DNA of 64,000 bases from Tianweitania sediminis. Its GTDB lineage: Bacteria; Pseudomonadota; Alphaproteobacteria; Rhizobiales; Rhizobiaceae. Under the pieces are notes generated by a model, which saw nothing but the letters and a program-made list of their open reading frames with translations, did not search any database and had not been told where the DNA came from. Shown piece by piece: positions 7,777 through 17,422 of this stretch. The position numbers and the translations under genes were made by a program. Position 1 is the stretch's first letter; every line of letters begins with the position of its first letter. The DNA lies in contig NZ_JAGIYY010000001.1 in NCBI RefSeq assembly GCF_017813335.1, forward strand, positions 1,375,158-1,439,157, in the 5' to 3' direction.

Positions 7777-9582
7777 ATGCCCGCCGCCATTGACGATTAC
7801 GCCCTGATTGGGGACTGCGAAACTGCCGCGCTCGTCGGTCGCGACGGTTCGATCGACTGGCTGTGCTGGCCTCGCTTCGACTCGGGAGCCTGCTTCGCGG
7901 CGCTACTGGGGACGGAAGACCACGGCCGCTGGCGCATGGCGCCTCGCGACCAGGTGCGCTCAACCAGCAGACGATATCGCGGCGACACGCTGATCCTCGA
8001 GACCAGCTTCGAGACCGAGGAAGGCGAGGTCTTGATCATTGACTTCATGCCGGTTCGCGCCGCCAGCCACATTTCCGATCTTGTGCGGATTGTCGTCGGC
8101 AGGCGCGGCCAGGTGCGCATGCGGATGGATCTCACCGTCCGCTTCGACTACGGCCGCATCATCCCATGGGTAACTCAGGCGGCGAACGGGGAAGCGTTGC
8201 GCGCCATCGCCGGCCCGCATTCGATCATGCTGACCACCCCTATCGAAACGCGTGGCGAAGGCCTTTCCACGGTTGCCGAGTTCCGCGTCAGCGAGGGCGA
8301 GCGGATCCCCTTTGTTCTCACATACGGGGCGTCACACTTCGCTCCTCCCGAGGCGGGGAACGCGGAGGATGCTCTTGCGGAAACGGAAGCCTTCTGGAGC
8401 GACTGGTCAGGTCGTTGCCAGTACAAGGGGGAATGGCGCGAGCCGGTCATGCGGTCATTGATCACCGTTAAGGCGCTCAGCTATCGGCCCACCGGCGGGA
8501 TCGTTGCCGCGCCAACGACCTCACTGCCGGAACGGCTCGGCGGCGAGCGCAACTGGGACTACCGGTTCTGCTGGCTGCGAGACGCGACCTTCACGCTCCT
8601 GTCGCTGATTGACGCGGGTTATCGTCAGGAAGCCGAAGCCTGGTGTGACTGGCTCCTGCGGGCCGTCGCGGGCGCCGCTTCGCAAACGCAGCCGCTCTAC
8701 GGCGTCGCCGGCGAACACCGCAACGACGAGGTCGAAATCGGCTGGCTGCCCGGCTACCGCGACTCCCGACCGGTGCGCATAGGCAACGCCGCCTATTCCC
8801 AACTGCAGATCGACGTCTTCGGCAGCATCCTCGACACCCTGCATGCGGCGCGGGAGTCCGGTTTGACATTGCACGAGGCATCGTCGAGCCTTCAGACTGA
8901 GCTCCTGAAACATCTTGAGGACCTTTGGCGCGAGCCGGACGACGGTATTTGGGAAATCCGCAGCGACAGGCGGCACTTCGTACATGCCAAGCTCATGTCC
9001 TGGGTCGCCTTTGACCGAGCTGTGAAATCCTCGGAGAAGTTCGGTCTTGGCGGACCTGTCGATAGATGGCGCAAGCTGAGGGACGAGGTGCGCGCGGAAA
9101 TACTTGAGCACGGGTTTGACGCGGAAAGAGGCGCGTTCGTTCAGGCCTACGGCTCGAGAGCGCTCGATTCTGCCCTGCTGCTGATGCCCACCTATGGGTT
9201 TCTTCCACACAACGATCCCCGTATGGTTTCAACAGTCGAGGCCATCGAGAAGAACTTGATGCGCGACGGCCTTCTGCTTCGCTACGACACAAACGAGACG
9301 GTCGATGGCGTGCCGGGAGAGGAAGGAGCCTTCCTCGCCTGCAGCTTCTGGCTCGCCGACAACATGATCCTGCAGGGGAGACATGCGGATGCACGCCGCC
9401 TGTTCGAACGCCTCCTATCGTTGCGCAACGATGTCGGCTTGTTGTCGGAACAATATGATCTGAAAGCAGGGGCGCTGATCGGGAATTTCCCGCAGGCTTT
9501 CTCGCATTTCGCCCTGATTGAAACCGCGTTCAACTTCGCCGGACCAAGAGGCGCGGTGGGGGAATCCGCAGAGAGCGAGTGA
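7777..9582 (+). CDS. Glycoside hydrolase family 15 protein (glucoamylase/trehalase type)
   Basis: Predicted (alpha/alpha)6-barrel glycosidase of 601 residues. The N-terminus DYALIGDCETAALVGRDGSI, the central block GGERNWDYRFCWLRDATFTL near residue 259, and the C-terminal GEEGAFLACSFWLADN near residue 513 are all family hallmarks. Members hydrolyse alpha-glucosides or trehalose. There is no signal peptide, so it should act in the cytoplasm. I chose ATG 7777 because the family-like sequence begins there; a frame open from 7582 would add 65 residues unlike GH15. It lies between the DUF296 gene and an oxidoreductase gene. Confidence 0.88.
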   Translation: MPAAIDDYALIGDCETAALVGRDGSIDWLCWPRFDSGACFAALLGTEDHGRWRMAPRDQVRSTSRRYRGDTLILETSFETEEGEVLIIDFMPVRAASHISDLVRIVVGRRGQVRMRMDLTVRFDYGRIIPWVTQAANGEALRAIAGPHSIMLTTPIETRGEGLSTVAEFRVSEGERIPFVLTYGASHFAPPEAGNAEDALAETEAFWSDWSGRCQYKGEWREPVMRSLITVKALSYRPTGGIVAAPTTSLPERLGGERNWDYRFCWLRDATFTLLSLIDAGYRQEAEAWCDWLLRAVAGAASQTQPLYGVAGEHRNDEVEIGWLPGYRDSRPVRIGNAAYSQLQIDVFGSILDTLHAARESGLTLHEASSSLQTELLKHLEDLWREPDDGIWEIRSDRRHFVHAKLMSWVAFDRAVKSSEKFGLGGPVDRWRKLRDEVRAEILEHGFDAERGAFVQAYGSRALDSALLLMPTYGFLPHNDPRMVSTVEAIEKNLMRDGLLLRYDTNETVDGVPGEEGAFLACSFWLADNMILQGRHADARRLFERLLSLRNDVGLLSEQYDLKAGALIGNFPQAFSHFALIETAFNFAGPRGAVGESAESE

Positions 9583-9720
9583 CGTGCTCACCCGCCTCTG
9601 GGCCCTGCGGATTGCCCAGACGCGAAGGGTGGTTGGAGGAACATAATTCAAAGGTCGATGCTGGAGAGCTGCGGATCGCTTGCCGGCATTCCTTACGCAG
9701 TGGCTACGAGAGGATCAGCG

Positions 9721-12687
9721 ATGCCATTCAAACTCACTGCCGCAAAATCGCGGAACCAAGGCACCGACGAAGTGCGCGTCCACTCCTCGGGCGCGCGGAT
9801 CGCAGCCGCGTTTCATCGAGAGCCCCGCGCAGTGTCAAAGCTCGCGGCGGAACTGAAACAGGCGATCAAGGGCGAGGTCCGCTTTTCGACCGGCGATCGT
9901 GCGCTCTACGCCACGGACGCCTCGAACTATCGTCAGGTCCCGGCAGGCGTGGTTCTGCCGCAGACGGCCGAAGACGTCAGTCGCTGCCTGAGCATCTGCC
10001 GACGACACGATGCGCAGGTCACGTCGCGTGGGGGCGGCACGAGCCTCGCCGGTCAGACCATCAACACAGGCGTCATCATCGATTTCTCCAAGTACATGAA
10101 CCGCATTTTGGAGCTCGACCTGACGGAGCGCACGGCTCGGGTCGAGCCGGGGTGTATTCTGGACCATTTGAGAGACGCGGCTGGCGAACATGGCCTCACC
10201 TTTGGTCCCGATCCGGCAACCCATAACCACAACACGCTGGGCGGCATGATCGGCAACAATTCATGCGGTGTGCACTCTGTCAGCAGCGGCCGCACTGCTG
10301 ACAACGTGATTAGGCTCACAGCGCTGACCTATCGCGGCCTTCAACTGAATGTCGGTCCGACAAGCCAGCAAGAGTTCGAGTCTATTCTGGCGGCTGGCGG
10401 CCCTCGAGCTGACATCTACCGGGCGCTTGATAATCTGCGGCAGAAATATGGTGATCTGATCCGCGACCGCTTCCCGAATATTCCGCGTCGGGTCTCGGGC
10501 TATGCAGACCTCGACAAGCTGCTGCCGGAGAATGGTTTCGACGTAGCCAAGGCGCTGGTCGGCACCGAGGGCACCTGCGTCACGGTTTTGGAAGCGAAGC
10601 TCAGGCTGGTGCCAAGCCCCGCCACGCGGGTTCTCGTCATCCTCGGCTTCCGTGACATCGCCGAGGCAGCGGACGCGGTACCGGAGGTGCTGCGGTTCGA
10701 GCCGCTCGCCATCGAGGGGTTCGACGCCTTCCTCGTCGACGCGATGAAACGCAAGGACCTGCATGTCGACAAGCTCGATATCCTGCCCGACGCCAGTGAC
10801 TGGCTTTTCGTGGAACTGGGCGCGGATTCTTTGGAGGAAGCTGAAGAACGGGCGCGGAAGCTCACGGGCCATTTCGAGAAGATGCCGTCTGTCACGGCCA
10901 ACATGGTGGCCGATCCCGACCGGCAGGCTCAGGCTTGGCTGATCCGCGAGGCAGGGTTGCCAGCCAGCGCCTATGTTCCGGATAGACCTGAAGCCTGGGA
11001 AGCCTGGGAGGATTCGGCGGTGCCACCCGATCGGCTCGGCGACTACATCCGTGAACTGAGGGCGCTCTACGAACGATTCGGCTATGTGTCCCCGATGTAC
11101 GGCCATTTCGGCGATGGCCTCGTCCGTTGCCGGGTAAGCTTCGATCCCAAGAGCGAAGGTGGCATCCGAGACTGGCGGCGGTTCATGGAGGAGGCTGCCG
11201 ATCTTGTGGTTCGGTTTGGCGGCTCGCTATCTGGCGAGCATGGCGACGGCCAGGCGCGGGCCGAACTCCTGGAACGGATGTACGGCGCCGAACTCGTTCA
11301 GGCCTTCAACGAATTCAAGGCTATCTGGGATCCGGATGGTCGGATGAACCCTGGCAAAATCGTGCATCCCTATCCGCTCACCTCAAACCTCCGGCTTGGT
11401 CCCAGCTACAAGCCGCCACCACTCGAGACGACCTTCGCTTTTGGTGACGAGGGCGGGTTCGCGGGCGCGGCGGAACGTTGCGTCGGCGTAGGCAAGTGTA
11501 GGCGCGTCGACAGCGAGGAGCAGGTGATGTGCCCCAGCTACATCGCCACGCGCGAGGAGAAGCACAGCACCCGCGGGCGGGCGCGCCTGCTGTTCGAGAT
11601 GCTTCACGGTGGCCCGATCGACAAGGGCTGGCGCAGCGACCAGGTGGAGGACGCGCTTAGCCTGTGCTTGGCCTGCAAAGGCTGCAAGAGCGATTGCCCG
11701 GTCAACGTTGACATGGCGACCTACAAAGGGGAGTTCCGGTCGCACTATTATTCCGGCCGACTTCGTCCGCGCTCCGCCTACTTCATGGGCTTGATCCACC
11801 GGTGGTCGCGCGCGGCGACGCTTGCGCCGGGCCTCGTCAACTTCATCTTTCGCGCGCCGGGCCTGTCGACGGCGGCCAAGTTCATCGGCGACATCGCTCC
11901 CCAGCGTGATATGCCGAAGTTTGCGCGCGAAAGCTTCGTCTCGCGTTTCAGAAAAAGGCCGCCGCACGCGGGTGGCCGCCGCGTAATCCTGTGGCCCGAC
12001 ACGTTCAACAATTATCTGCGGCCGGACACAGCGATGGCAGCCGTCAAATGTCTGGAGAGCGCCGGTTTTACCGTTGTCGTCCCCGAACAACCGCTCTGCT
12101 GCGGCAGACCGCTCTACGACTGGGGCATGCTGTCGACCGCGAAGGGCCTGTGGCGGCGGACCTTCGACGCACTGGCGGAGGAGATCGAGGCGGGTACACC
12201 CTTGGTGGGCCTAGAACCCGCTTGTGTGGCCGCGTTCAAGGACGAACTCGTGAACCTGTTTCCTGATGACCCGCCGGCTCGTCGACTGGCCTCACAAACG
12301 CACTACTTTTCGGACTTTATGGCAGAATGCCTCCCCAAGGGGCTCGCTTCTCCACGCAACGTCTCGGCCCTCGTCCACATCCACTGCAATCACCACGCAG
12401 TCATCGGCAAGGAGGGGGAACGCAGGCTGTTCGATCTGTTGAACATCGACCACCGCGTGATGCCGTCGGGATGTTGCGGGATGGCAGGCGCGTTCGGCTT
12501 TGAGCGGGACAAGTATCAGATCTCCATGGATCTCGCGGAACGCGTGCTGCTGCCCGCCGTGCGCGAGGCGCCTGAGGACCAACTCATCATCGCGAGCGGC
12601 TTCAGCTGCCGGGAGCAGATCGAGCAGGGCACGAACCGCAAGACACTGCACGCGGCCGAGGCAGTGGCAATGCAACTTGGCCTGTAG
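9721..12687 (+). CDS. FAD-linked oxidase fused to Fe-S/CCG domains (D-lactate-dehydrogenase-like)
   Basis: Large fusion of 988 residues that joins what GlcD and GlcF do in separate chains. The FAD domain contains SRGGGTSLAGQTIN and HNTLGGMIGNNSCGVHS. A 4Fe-4S ferredoxin-like part has cysteines at CVGVGKCRR (about residue 586) and LCLACKGCKSDCP (about 649). CCG motifs follow at PLCCGRPLYDWGM (about 793) and PSGCCGMAGAFGFE (about 917). Such fusions oxidise 2-hydroxy acids and pass electrons to quinone. I chose ATG 9721 for its GAGAGGA site; ATG 9658 would add 21 residues. Confidence 0.88.
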   Translation: MPFKLTAAKSRNQGTDEVRVHSSGARIAAAFHREPRAVSKLAAELKQAIKGEVRFSTGDRALYATDASNYRQVPAGVVLPQTAEDVSRCLSICRRHDAQVTSRGGGTSLAGQTINTGVIIDFSKYMNRILELDLTERTARVEPGCILDHLRDAAGEHGLTFGPDPATHNHNTLGGMIGNNSCGVHSVSSGRTADNVIRLTALTYRGLQLNVGPTSQQEFESILAAGGPRADIYRALDNLRQKYGDLIRDRFPNIPRRVSGYADLDKLLPENGFDVAKALVGTEGTCVTVLEAKLRLVPSPATRVLVILGFRDIAEAADAVPEVLRFEPLAIEGFDAFLVDAMKRKDLHVDKLDILPDASDWLFVELGADSLEEAEERARKLTGHFEKMPSVTANMVADPDRQAQAWLIREAGLPASAYVPDRPEAWEAWEDSAVPPDRLGDYIRELRALYERFGYVSPMYGHFGDGLVRCRVSFDPKSEGGIRDWRRFMEEAADLVVRFGGSLSGEHGDGQARAELLERMYGAELVQAFNEFKAIWDPDGRMNPGKIVHPYPLTSNLRLGPSYKPPPLETTFAFGDEGGFAGAAERCVGVGKCRRVDSEEQVMCPSYIATREEKHSTRGRARLLFEMLHGGPIDKGWRSDQVEDALSLCLACKGCKSDCPVNVDMATYKGEFRSHYYSGRLRPRSAYFMGLIHRWSRAATLAPGLVNFIFRAPGLSTAAKFIGDIAPQRDMPKFARESFVSRFRKRPPHAGGRRVILWPDTFNNYLRPDTAMAAVKCLESAGFTVVVPEQPLCCGRPLYDWGMLSTAKGLWRRTFDALAEEIEAGTPLVGLEPACVAAFKDELVNLFPDDPPARRLASQTHYFSDFMAECLPKGLASPRNVSALVHIHCNHHAVIGKEGERRLFDLLNIDHRVMPSGCCGMAGAFGFERDKYQISMDLAERVLLPAVREAPEDQLIIASGFSCREQIEQGTNRKTLHAAEAVAMQLGL

Positions 12688-12693
12688 ACCTTG

Positions 12694-12718
12694 AGGTCCC
12701 GGTCGCGACCGGGAACCT
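12694..12718. terminator. Strong hairpin after the FAD/Fe-S gene (possible terminator)
   Basis: A perfect 18-bp palindrome TCCCGGTCGCGACCGGGA (12697-12714) extends by AGG/CCT with one bulge. It starts 7 nt after the stop codon. No T-run follows, so it may be a Rho-assisted terminator or an mRNA 3' stabiliser. Confidence 0.5.
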
Positions 12719-12804
12719 TGGTGTGCCGGGTCCGTTGACGGCATGACCTTCGGCACCGCAACGCGGAATAACTGTCGATCCTAAACAGCAACTGGAGGTT
12801 CAAA

Positions 12805-14577
12805 ATGGCCAGCACCGTCGCGGACTTTATGCTCTCACGCCTGCAGGAATGGGGTGTGAAACGGATCTACGGATTTCCGGGAGACGGCATCAATGGACTC
12901 ATGACAGCGCTGGACAACGCCGGCGACGCAATCGAATTCATCCAGACCCGCCACGAGGAATCGGCTGCCTTTATGGCTGGTGGCCACGCCAAATACAGCG
13001 GCGAACTCGGGGTGTGCATGGCAACCTCCGGCCCTGGAGCAATCCACCTCCTCAACGGCCTCTACGACGCCAAGCTGGACCACCAGCCGGTGCTCGCTAT
13101 CGTCGGCCACCAAGCCCGCGCGGCGCTGGGCGGCGATTATCAGCAGGAAGTTGATCTGAAGACGCTTTTCAAGGATGTCGCCAGCGAATACGTGCATGTC
13201 TGCATGGATCCAGCGCAGATGCGGCATCTCGTTGATCGCGCCGCCCGTATCGCGCTCAGCATGAGGACCGTGACCTGCATCATCGTCCCCAACGACGTTC
13301 AGGAACTCGACGCTGTGGAAAAGCCGCCGCGCGAGCACGGCACGATCCATTCAGGCGTGGGCTACCGGCGGCCGCGGGTCGTGCCAGAGGAAAACGATCT
13401 GAGGCGCGCCGCCGAGATACTCAACAATGGCAAGAAGGTTGCCATGTTGGTTGGCGCGGGCGCACTGCAAGCCACGGATGAGGTCATTGAAGTTGCCGAG
13501 GTTCTCGGCGCCGGTGTGGCCAAGGCGCTGCTCGGGCGCGCCGCTGTGCCTGACGACCTGCCCTTCGTCACGGGTCAGATGGGCCTGCTGGGTACCGAGC
13601 CATCTGATACCATGATGCAGGAATGCGATACGCTGCTGATGGTCGGTTCCAGCTTTCCTTATTCGGAGTTCCTGCCGAAGGAAGGGCAGGCGCGCGGCAT
13701 TCAGATCGACATCGATCCGAAGATGCTGTCGATCCGTTACCCGATGGAACTGGGGCTGGTTGGCGACGCGGCGCTGACGTTGCGGTCGCTCCTGCCATAC
13801 CTGAAGCCGAAGGAAGACAGGAGTTGGCGCGCGTCGATTGAGTCGAACGTCGACAAGTGGTGGAAGAGCGTCGAGAAGAAAAGCCTGATGGAGGCTGACC
13901 CGATAAACCCTGAACTCCTTTTCTGGGAGCTGTCGAGCCGCCTACCGGAAAACTGCATCATCAGCGCGGATTCGGGATCATCGGCGAACTGGTTCGCCCG
14001 GGCGCTCCGGCTCCGCCGCGGCATGAAGGCCTCGCTTTCGGGCAACCTCGCCACGATGTGTCCCGGCGTGCCCTATGCCACCGCCGCGAAATTCGTGCAT
14101 CCGGACCGCGTCTCCATTGCATTCGTAGGTGACGGCGCCATGCAGATGCTAGGCATCAACGGGCTTATCACGATCGGGAAGTACTGGCGCAAGTGGAGCG
14201 ATCCGCGCCTCGTCATCGCGGTGCTCAATAACCAGGATCTCAACCAGGTGACGTGGGAGCAGCGGGCGATGGCGGGGTCGCGCAAGACCGAACGCACGCA
14301 GAACGTCCCGGAGTTCCCCTATGCCGCCTTCGCCGAAATGGTCGGGCTGCGCGGCATCAGGGTGGAGACGCCCGACCAGATCGGACCGGCGTGGGACCAG
14401 GCGCTTGCCGCTGACCGACCAGTCGTCATCGACGCCGTTACCGACGCGAACGTGCCGACCTTGCCACCCCACATCACCGCCTCGCAGGCGAAAAGCTATG
14501 TGAAGGCGCTCGCGAAAGGCGATCCGAACGCGGGAGCAATTGTCTGGCAGACCTTCAAGCGGTCCTTCCTGGGGTAG
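12805..14577 (+). CDS. Thiamine-diphosphate enzyme, pyruvate oxidase/acetolactate-synthase-like
   Basis: ThDP-dependent enzyme of 590 residues in the three-domain POX/ALS family. The catalytic glutamate is E51 in RHEESAAFMAGG. The ThDP-binding motif starts GDGAMQMLGINGL near residue 442 and ends LNNQDLN. The family decarboxylates 2-oxo acids such as pyruvate. Stress-induced pyruvate oxidase-like homologues in alphaproteobacteria have this architecture, but the exact reaction is not fixed by sequence. ACTGGAGG precedes ATG 12805. The next gene starts 4 nt after its stop, so they are co-transcribed. Confidence 0.87.
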   Translation: MASTVADFMLSRLQEWGVKRIYGFPGDGINGLMTALDNAGDAIEFIQTRHEESAAFMAGGHAKYSGELGVCMATSGPGAIHLLNGLYDAKLDHQPVLAIVGHQARAALGGDYQQEVDLKTLFKDVASEYVHVCMDPAQMRHLVDRAARIALSMRTVTCIIVPNDVQELDAVEKPPREHGTIHSGVGYRRPRVVPEENDLRRAAEILNNGKKVAMLVGAGALQATDEVIEVAEVLGAGVAKALLGRAAVPDDLPFVTGQMGLLGTEPSDTMMQECDTLLMVGSSFPYSEFLPKEGQARGIQIDIDPKMLSIRYPMELGLVGDAALTLRSLLPYLKPKEDRSWRASIESNVDKWWKSVEKKSLMEADPINPELLFWELSSRLPENCIISADSGSSANWFARALRLRRGMKASLSGNLATMCPGVPYATAAKFVHPDRVSIAFVGDGAMQMLGINGLITIGKYWRKWSDPRLVIAVLNNQDLNQVTWEQRAMAGSRKTERTQNVPEFPYAAFAEMVGLRGIRVETPDQIGPAWDQALAADRPVVIDAVTDANVPTLPPHITASQAKSYVKALAKGDPNAGAIVWQTFKRSFLG

Positions 14578-14581
14578 CGGG

Positions 14582-15679
14582 ATGGTAGCGGAAACAGCGG
14601 TTACTTCCGTTTCCGCCTCAGCCTATGCGGTGCCCACGGAAATGACTGAGGCGGACGGGACGTTGTCTTGGGATCAGACCACGATCGTCATCTGCGAAGT
14701 GGAGGCCGGTGGCCTGAGAGGGCTGGGCTACACGTATGCAGACTCGTCTACGGCCAGGCTGATCAACGATGTTCTGGCGGATGCGGTGGAAGGTATTGAA
14801 GCCACCGACATCCCCGCCGCCTCCACGGCAATGTATCAGGTGATCCGCAATCTAGGGCGGCCGGGAATCGCCTCCATGGCGATTTCGGCAGTGGACGTTG
14901 CGCTCTGGGACCTCAAGGGCAAGCTGTTTGGCAGGCCCGTCCGCGATCTCCTCGGTGGAAGTCGCTCCGAAATCGACCTGTATGGCAGCGGCGGCTTCAC
15001 AAACTACAGCGATGACCAATTGCGGGCGCAGCTTGGGGGTTGGGCCGAGGAGGGTTTTCGCGCCGTCAAGATGAAGATCGGCGGCAGCTGCGAGGAGGAA
15101 GGGCGGCGGATGGCCTTGATCCGCAGCGAGATTGGGGACGCAGTCAAGCTGATGATCGACGCCAACGGCGCCTATCGCCGGAAGCAGGCGCTTCAGATTG
15201 CCGAAGTGGCCAGCGCGCTGGGCGTTGTCTGGTTCGAGGAACCTGTCTCCTCCGACGATCTTTCGGGGCTGCGCCTGCTTCGCGATCGCGCGCCCACGCC
15301 GGTCGAAATCTCAGCAGGTGAATATGCCTATGATATCTTCTACTTCCGACGGATGCTGGAAGCGGGCGCGGTTGACATCCTGCAAGCCGATGCGACGCGC
15401 TGTGGCGGCATTACCGGCTTCATGAAGGCGGCGTCGCTTGCTGAGGCGTTCTCAGTCCCACTGTCGGCGCACTGCGCGCCTGCCTTGCATGTCCACCCAG
15501 GTTGCGCAGTGAGCAACATGGTTCATTTGGAGTGGTTCCACGATCACTCAATCATAGAGGCGAAATTCTTCGAAGGCGCTCCGCGTCCCGTGAGCGGGTC
15601 CTTAGCAGTTCTAAGCGAAGCCGGTCTTGGCCTGCGGCTTCGTCGCGCAGACCTCGAACCGTATAGCGTGCGAGAATAG
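14582..15679 (+). CDS. Enolase-superfamily enzyme, mandelate-racemase-like (MR0)
   Basis: Predicted dehydratase, racemase or epimerase of 365 residues that abstracts a proton alpha to a carboxylate. Visible catalytic residues are KMK (K163/K165), metal ligands D193, E219 and E247, and a D270-H297 dyad, which places it in the MR subgroup. The conserved AISAVDVALWDLKGK helix is present. ATG 14582 begins 4 nt after the ThDP gene. It is not closely like the three MR proteins at 43-53 kb. The substrate is unknown, probably a sugar acid. Confidence 0.87.
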   Translation: MVAETAVTSVSASAYAVPTEMTEADGTLSWDQTTIVICEVEAGGLRGLGYTYADSSTARLINDVLADAVEGIEATDIPAASTAMYQVIRNLGRPGIASMAISAVDVALWDLKGKLFGRPVRDLLGGSRSEIDLYGSGGFTNYSDDQLRAQLGGWAEEGFRAVKMKIGGSCEEEGRRMALIRSEIGDAVKLMIDANGAYRRKQALQIAEVASALGVVWFEEPVSSDDLSGLRLLRDRAPTPVEISAGEYAYDIFYFRRMLEAGAVDILQADATRCGGITGFMKAASLAEAFSVPLSAHCAPALHVHPGCAVSNMVHLEWFHDHSIIEAKFFEGAPRPVSGSLAVLSEAGLGLRLRRADLEPYSVRE

Positions 15680-15940
15680 CAGACAGTGTTCTCCATCTTG
15701 CCAGCAGCCGAGCGGCAGGAGTCGAGCGGCCAAGGTGGGACACGAGGGGCTGTGCTTTCTACTGGGCCACTAAGACGTGCCCAAAGAAGCGCTCCGGCTG
15801 AGGTTACCGAGATTTAACGCAACCCTCGTCTCCTCAGCGCATTCACTATTTATGACGCTCGGAAACAAAGTCGTGCGTCCCCCAGCCATCCGGATTGCGT
15901 CCGGATGTAAACGGTTCAGTCAAAACGGAAGGATTTCCCA

Positions 15941-16753
15941 ATGCGAACCCTGACAACTGCTCTCATGACGTCGGCGGCGATGCTGGCCAGCGTTTCCGTG
16001 GCCTCGGCCCAGACCGCTACCACTCCGGCTCCGGCCGCTACCACTCCGGCCGCCACTGCGACGAACACCGCCGCCGTCGAACCCAGAATAACACCCCTGT
16101 CCGAGTGGAATCCCGCAATCACCGCTGAGACATCCATGAGCGTCGAGGAGATCCTCGACATGGACGTTTACGATACCACCGGCGAGGAGATCGGCGAAGT
16201 CGAGAACGTCCTGTTCGGCGCTGACGGGAAGGTCCTGTCGGTGATCGCCGAGGTCGGAGGCCTTTGGGATATCGGTGATACGCACGTGAACGTGCCGTGG
16301 GAGGAGGTTGACGTGGATCCTGTGGCGGAGCGCGTCGTGCTGCCACTGACCGAGGAGATCCTCGAGGACTACACCCTCTTCAAGAACGAGGTGGTTACTG
16401 CCTCTGCTGCCGCAACGGCAGTCCAGGAGGTTTCTGGTGACGGCGCCGGTTTGGTCGAGACCGCTCCCCGCGTTTGGCAGGCCCGCGAACTCATGGACGA
16501 CTACGCGCGCCTGCGGGACGGCGACACTTTCGTCAACTACGGCTATGTGGATGACCTCATTATCCAGAACGGCCAAGTGTCGGCCGTCATCGTACGTCCG
16601 GACGTGGGCTTCGGAGCCCGTGGCTCGTACGCTTACCCTTTCTATGGGTATAATTATGGATGGAGGCCGGGCGCGACCACCTATGACCTGCCTTACACCC
16701 GGGCCGACGTGGCGGGGCTTCAGCCGTACGACGATGACATCTGGGACGACTGA
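15941..16753 (+). CDS. Exported PRC-barrel domain protein
   Basis: Secreted protein of 270 residues. A signal peptide (residues 1-23, VASA cleavage region) is followed by a low-complexity Thr/Pro/Ala segment made by a short tandem repeat (TTPAPAATTPAA). A PRC-barrel-like domain follows at about residues 58-120 (DVYDTTGEEIGEVENVLF). A Tyr/Gly-rich stretch (YAYPFYGYNYGWRPG) and an acidic end DDDIWDD close the protein. PRC-barrel proteins of this type are common in rhizobia as envelope or stress-related proteins of unknown function. GGAAGG lies 5' of ATG 15941. Confidence 0.85.
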   Translation: MRTLTTALMTSAAMLASVSVASAQTATTPAPAATTPAATATNTAAVEPRITPLSEWNPAITAETSMSVEEILDMDVYDTTGEEIGEVENVLFGADGKVLSVIAEVGGLWDIGDTHVNVPWEEVDVDPVAERVVLPLTEEILEDYTLFKNEVVTASAAATAVQEVSGDGAGLVETAPRVWQARELMDDYARLRDGDTFVNYGYVDDLIIQNGQVSAVIVRPDVGFGARGSYAYPFYGYNYGWRPGATTYDLPYTRADVAGLQPYDDDIWDD

Positions 16754-17422
16754 TCACGGGGTCTGAATGGTGTACCTTTGCCGCCCGGGCAACGACGCTC
16801 GGGCGGTGCCCAATCTACGTAGAAACACGGCATGACCGACGGGCAACATCGTTCTCATCATGGGAGCCTTCCAGGTTGCTCTCCGCGCAAAGAGGCCGCC
16901 GAAGCTTCGGCGAGACCGTGGATGGCAGCCCTCGCCTGACCGAAAAGGGTCGTAAGCTGACAGGGCAAACTTTGCCCGATCACGCAGATCCAAACGGCAG
17001 CTTACGGCCTAGCATTTCCCAAAAGCGGACCATCGGCTGCCCGGCCCCGTTTCAGCCGTGAAAAATGATTCCCACAGGCGACGGTAAGCGGGGGCCGATG
17101 GCTGAGACTGGGTGGGAAACCCGACAGGCGCTTCCTGCCCTTCCTCGTAGAACGGCGGCGTGCTGAGTTGGGACGGAGGCCGCTGATATCAAACTCGGCC
17201 TAGGTGGAGGCATCAGCCCGCTGCTAGACCTAATCGCAAATGACAGATTTGGCGCAGCTCCACCTACGCCGGATATGGTCGATATGGGGTCGGTTGCCGT
17301 TCAACCGCTTCCCCTGGTCTCGCTCTACCGGTGCCGACTCGTTAGCGGGGGTAGCGGCGTAGAGCGAGCAGATCAAGGAAGCCATGCGAGGCGACCTCCT
17401 TGGAGGATGCCTCTGGGTGCGC
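16754..17422. other. Gene-poor interval with hairpin and dispersed repeat copy
   Basis: No convincing gene is visible. A GC-rich hairpin lies at 16781-16806 (CCGCCCGGGC pairing with GCTCGGGCGG, 6-nt loop) just after the PRC-barrel gene; it has no T-run. The second copy of the dispersed repeat lies at 17042-17120. Confidence 0.5.
17042..17120. repeat. Dispersed intergenic repeat, copy B
   Basis: This matches 6707-6785 over about 79 bp, including GCGACGGTAAGCGGG and CTGAGACTGG. Both copies are in the same orientation and outside genes. Confidence 0.6.

Noticed and set aside
9638..9660. GGAAC as a possible EcfG (general stress) -35 box before the FAD/Fe-S gene
   Set aside because: No CGTT -10 element at the right spacing was found, so the call is not supported.
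16781..16806. Hairpin after the PRC-barrel gene as a Rho-independent terminator
   Set aside because: Good 10-bp stem with one G-U pair, but no T-run follows; kept only as a hairpin note.
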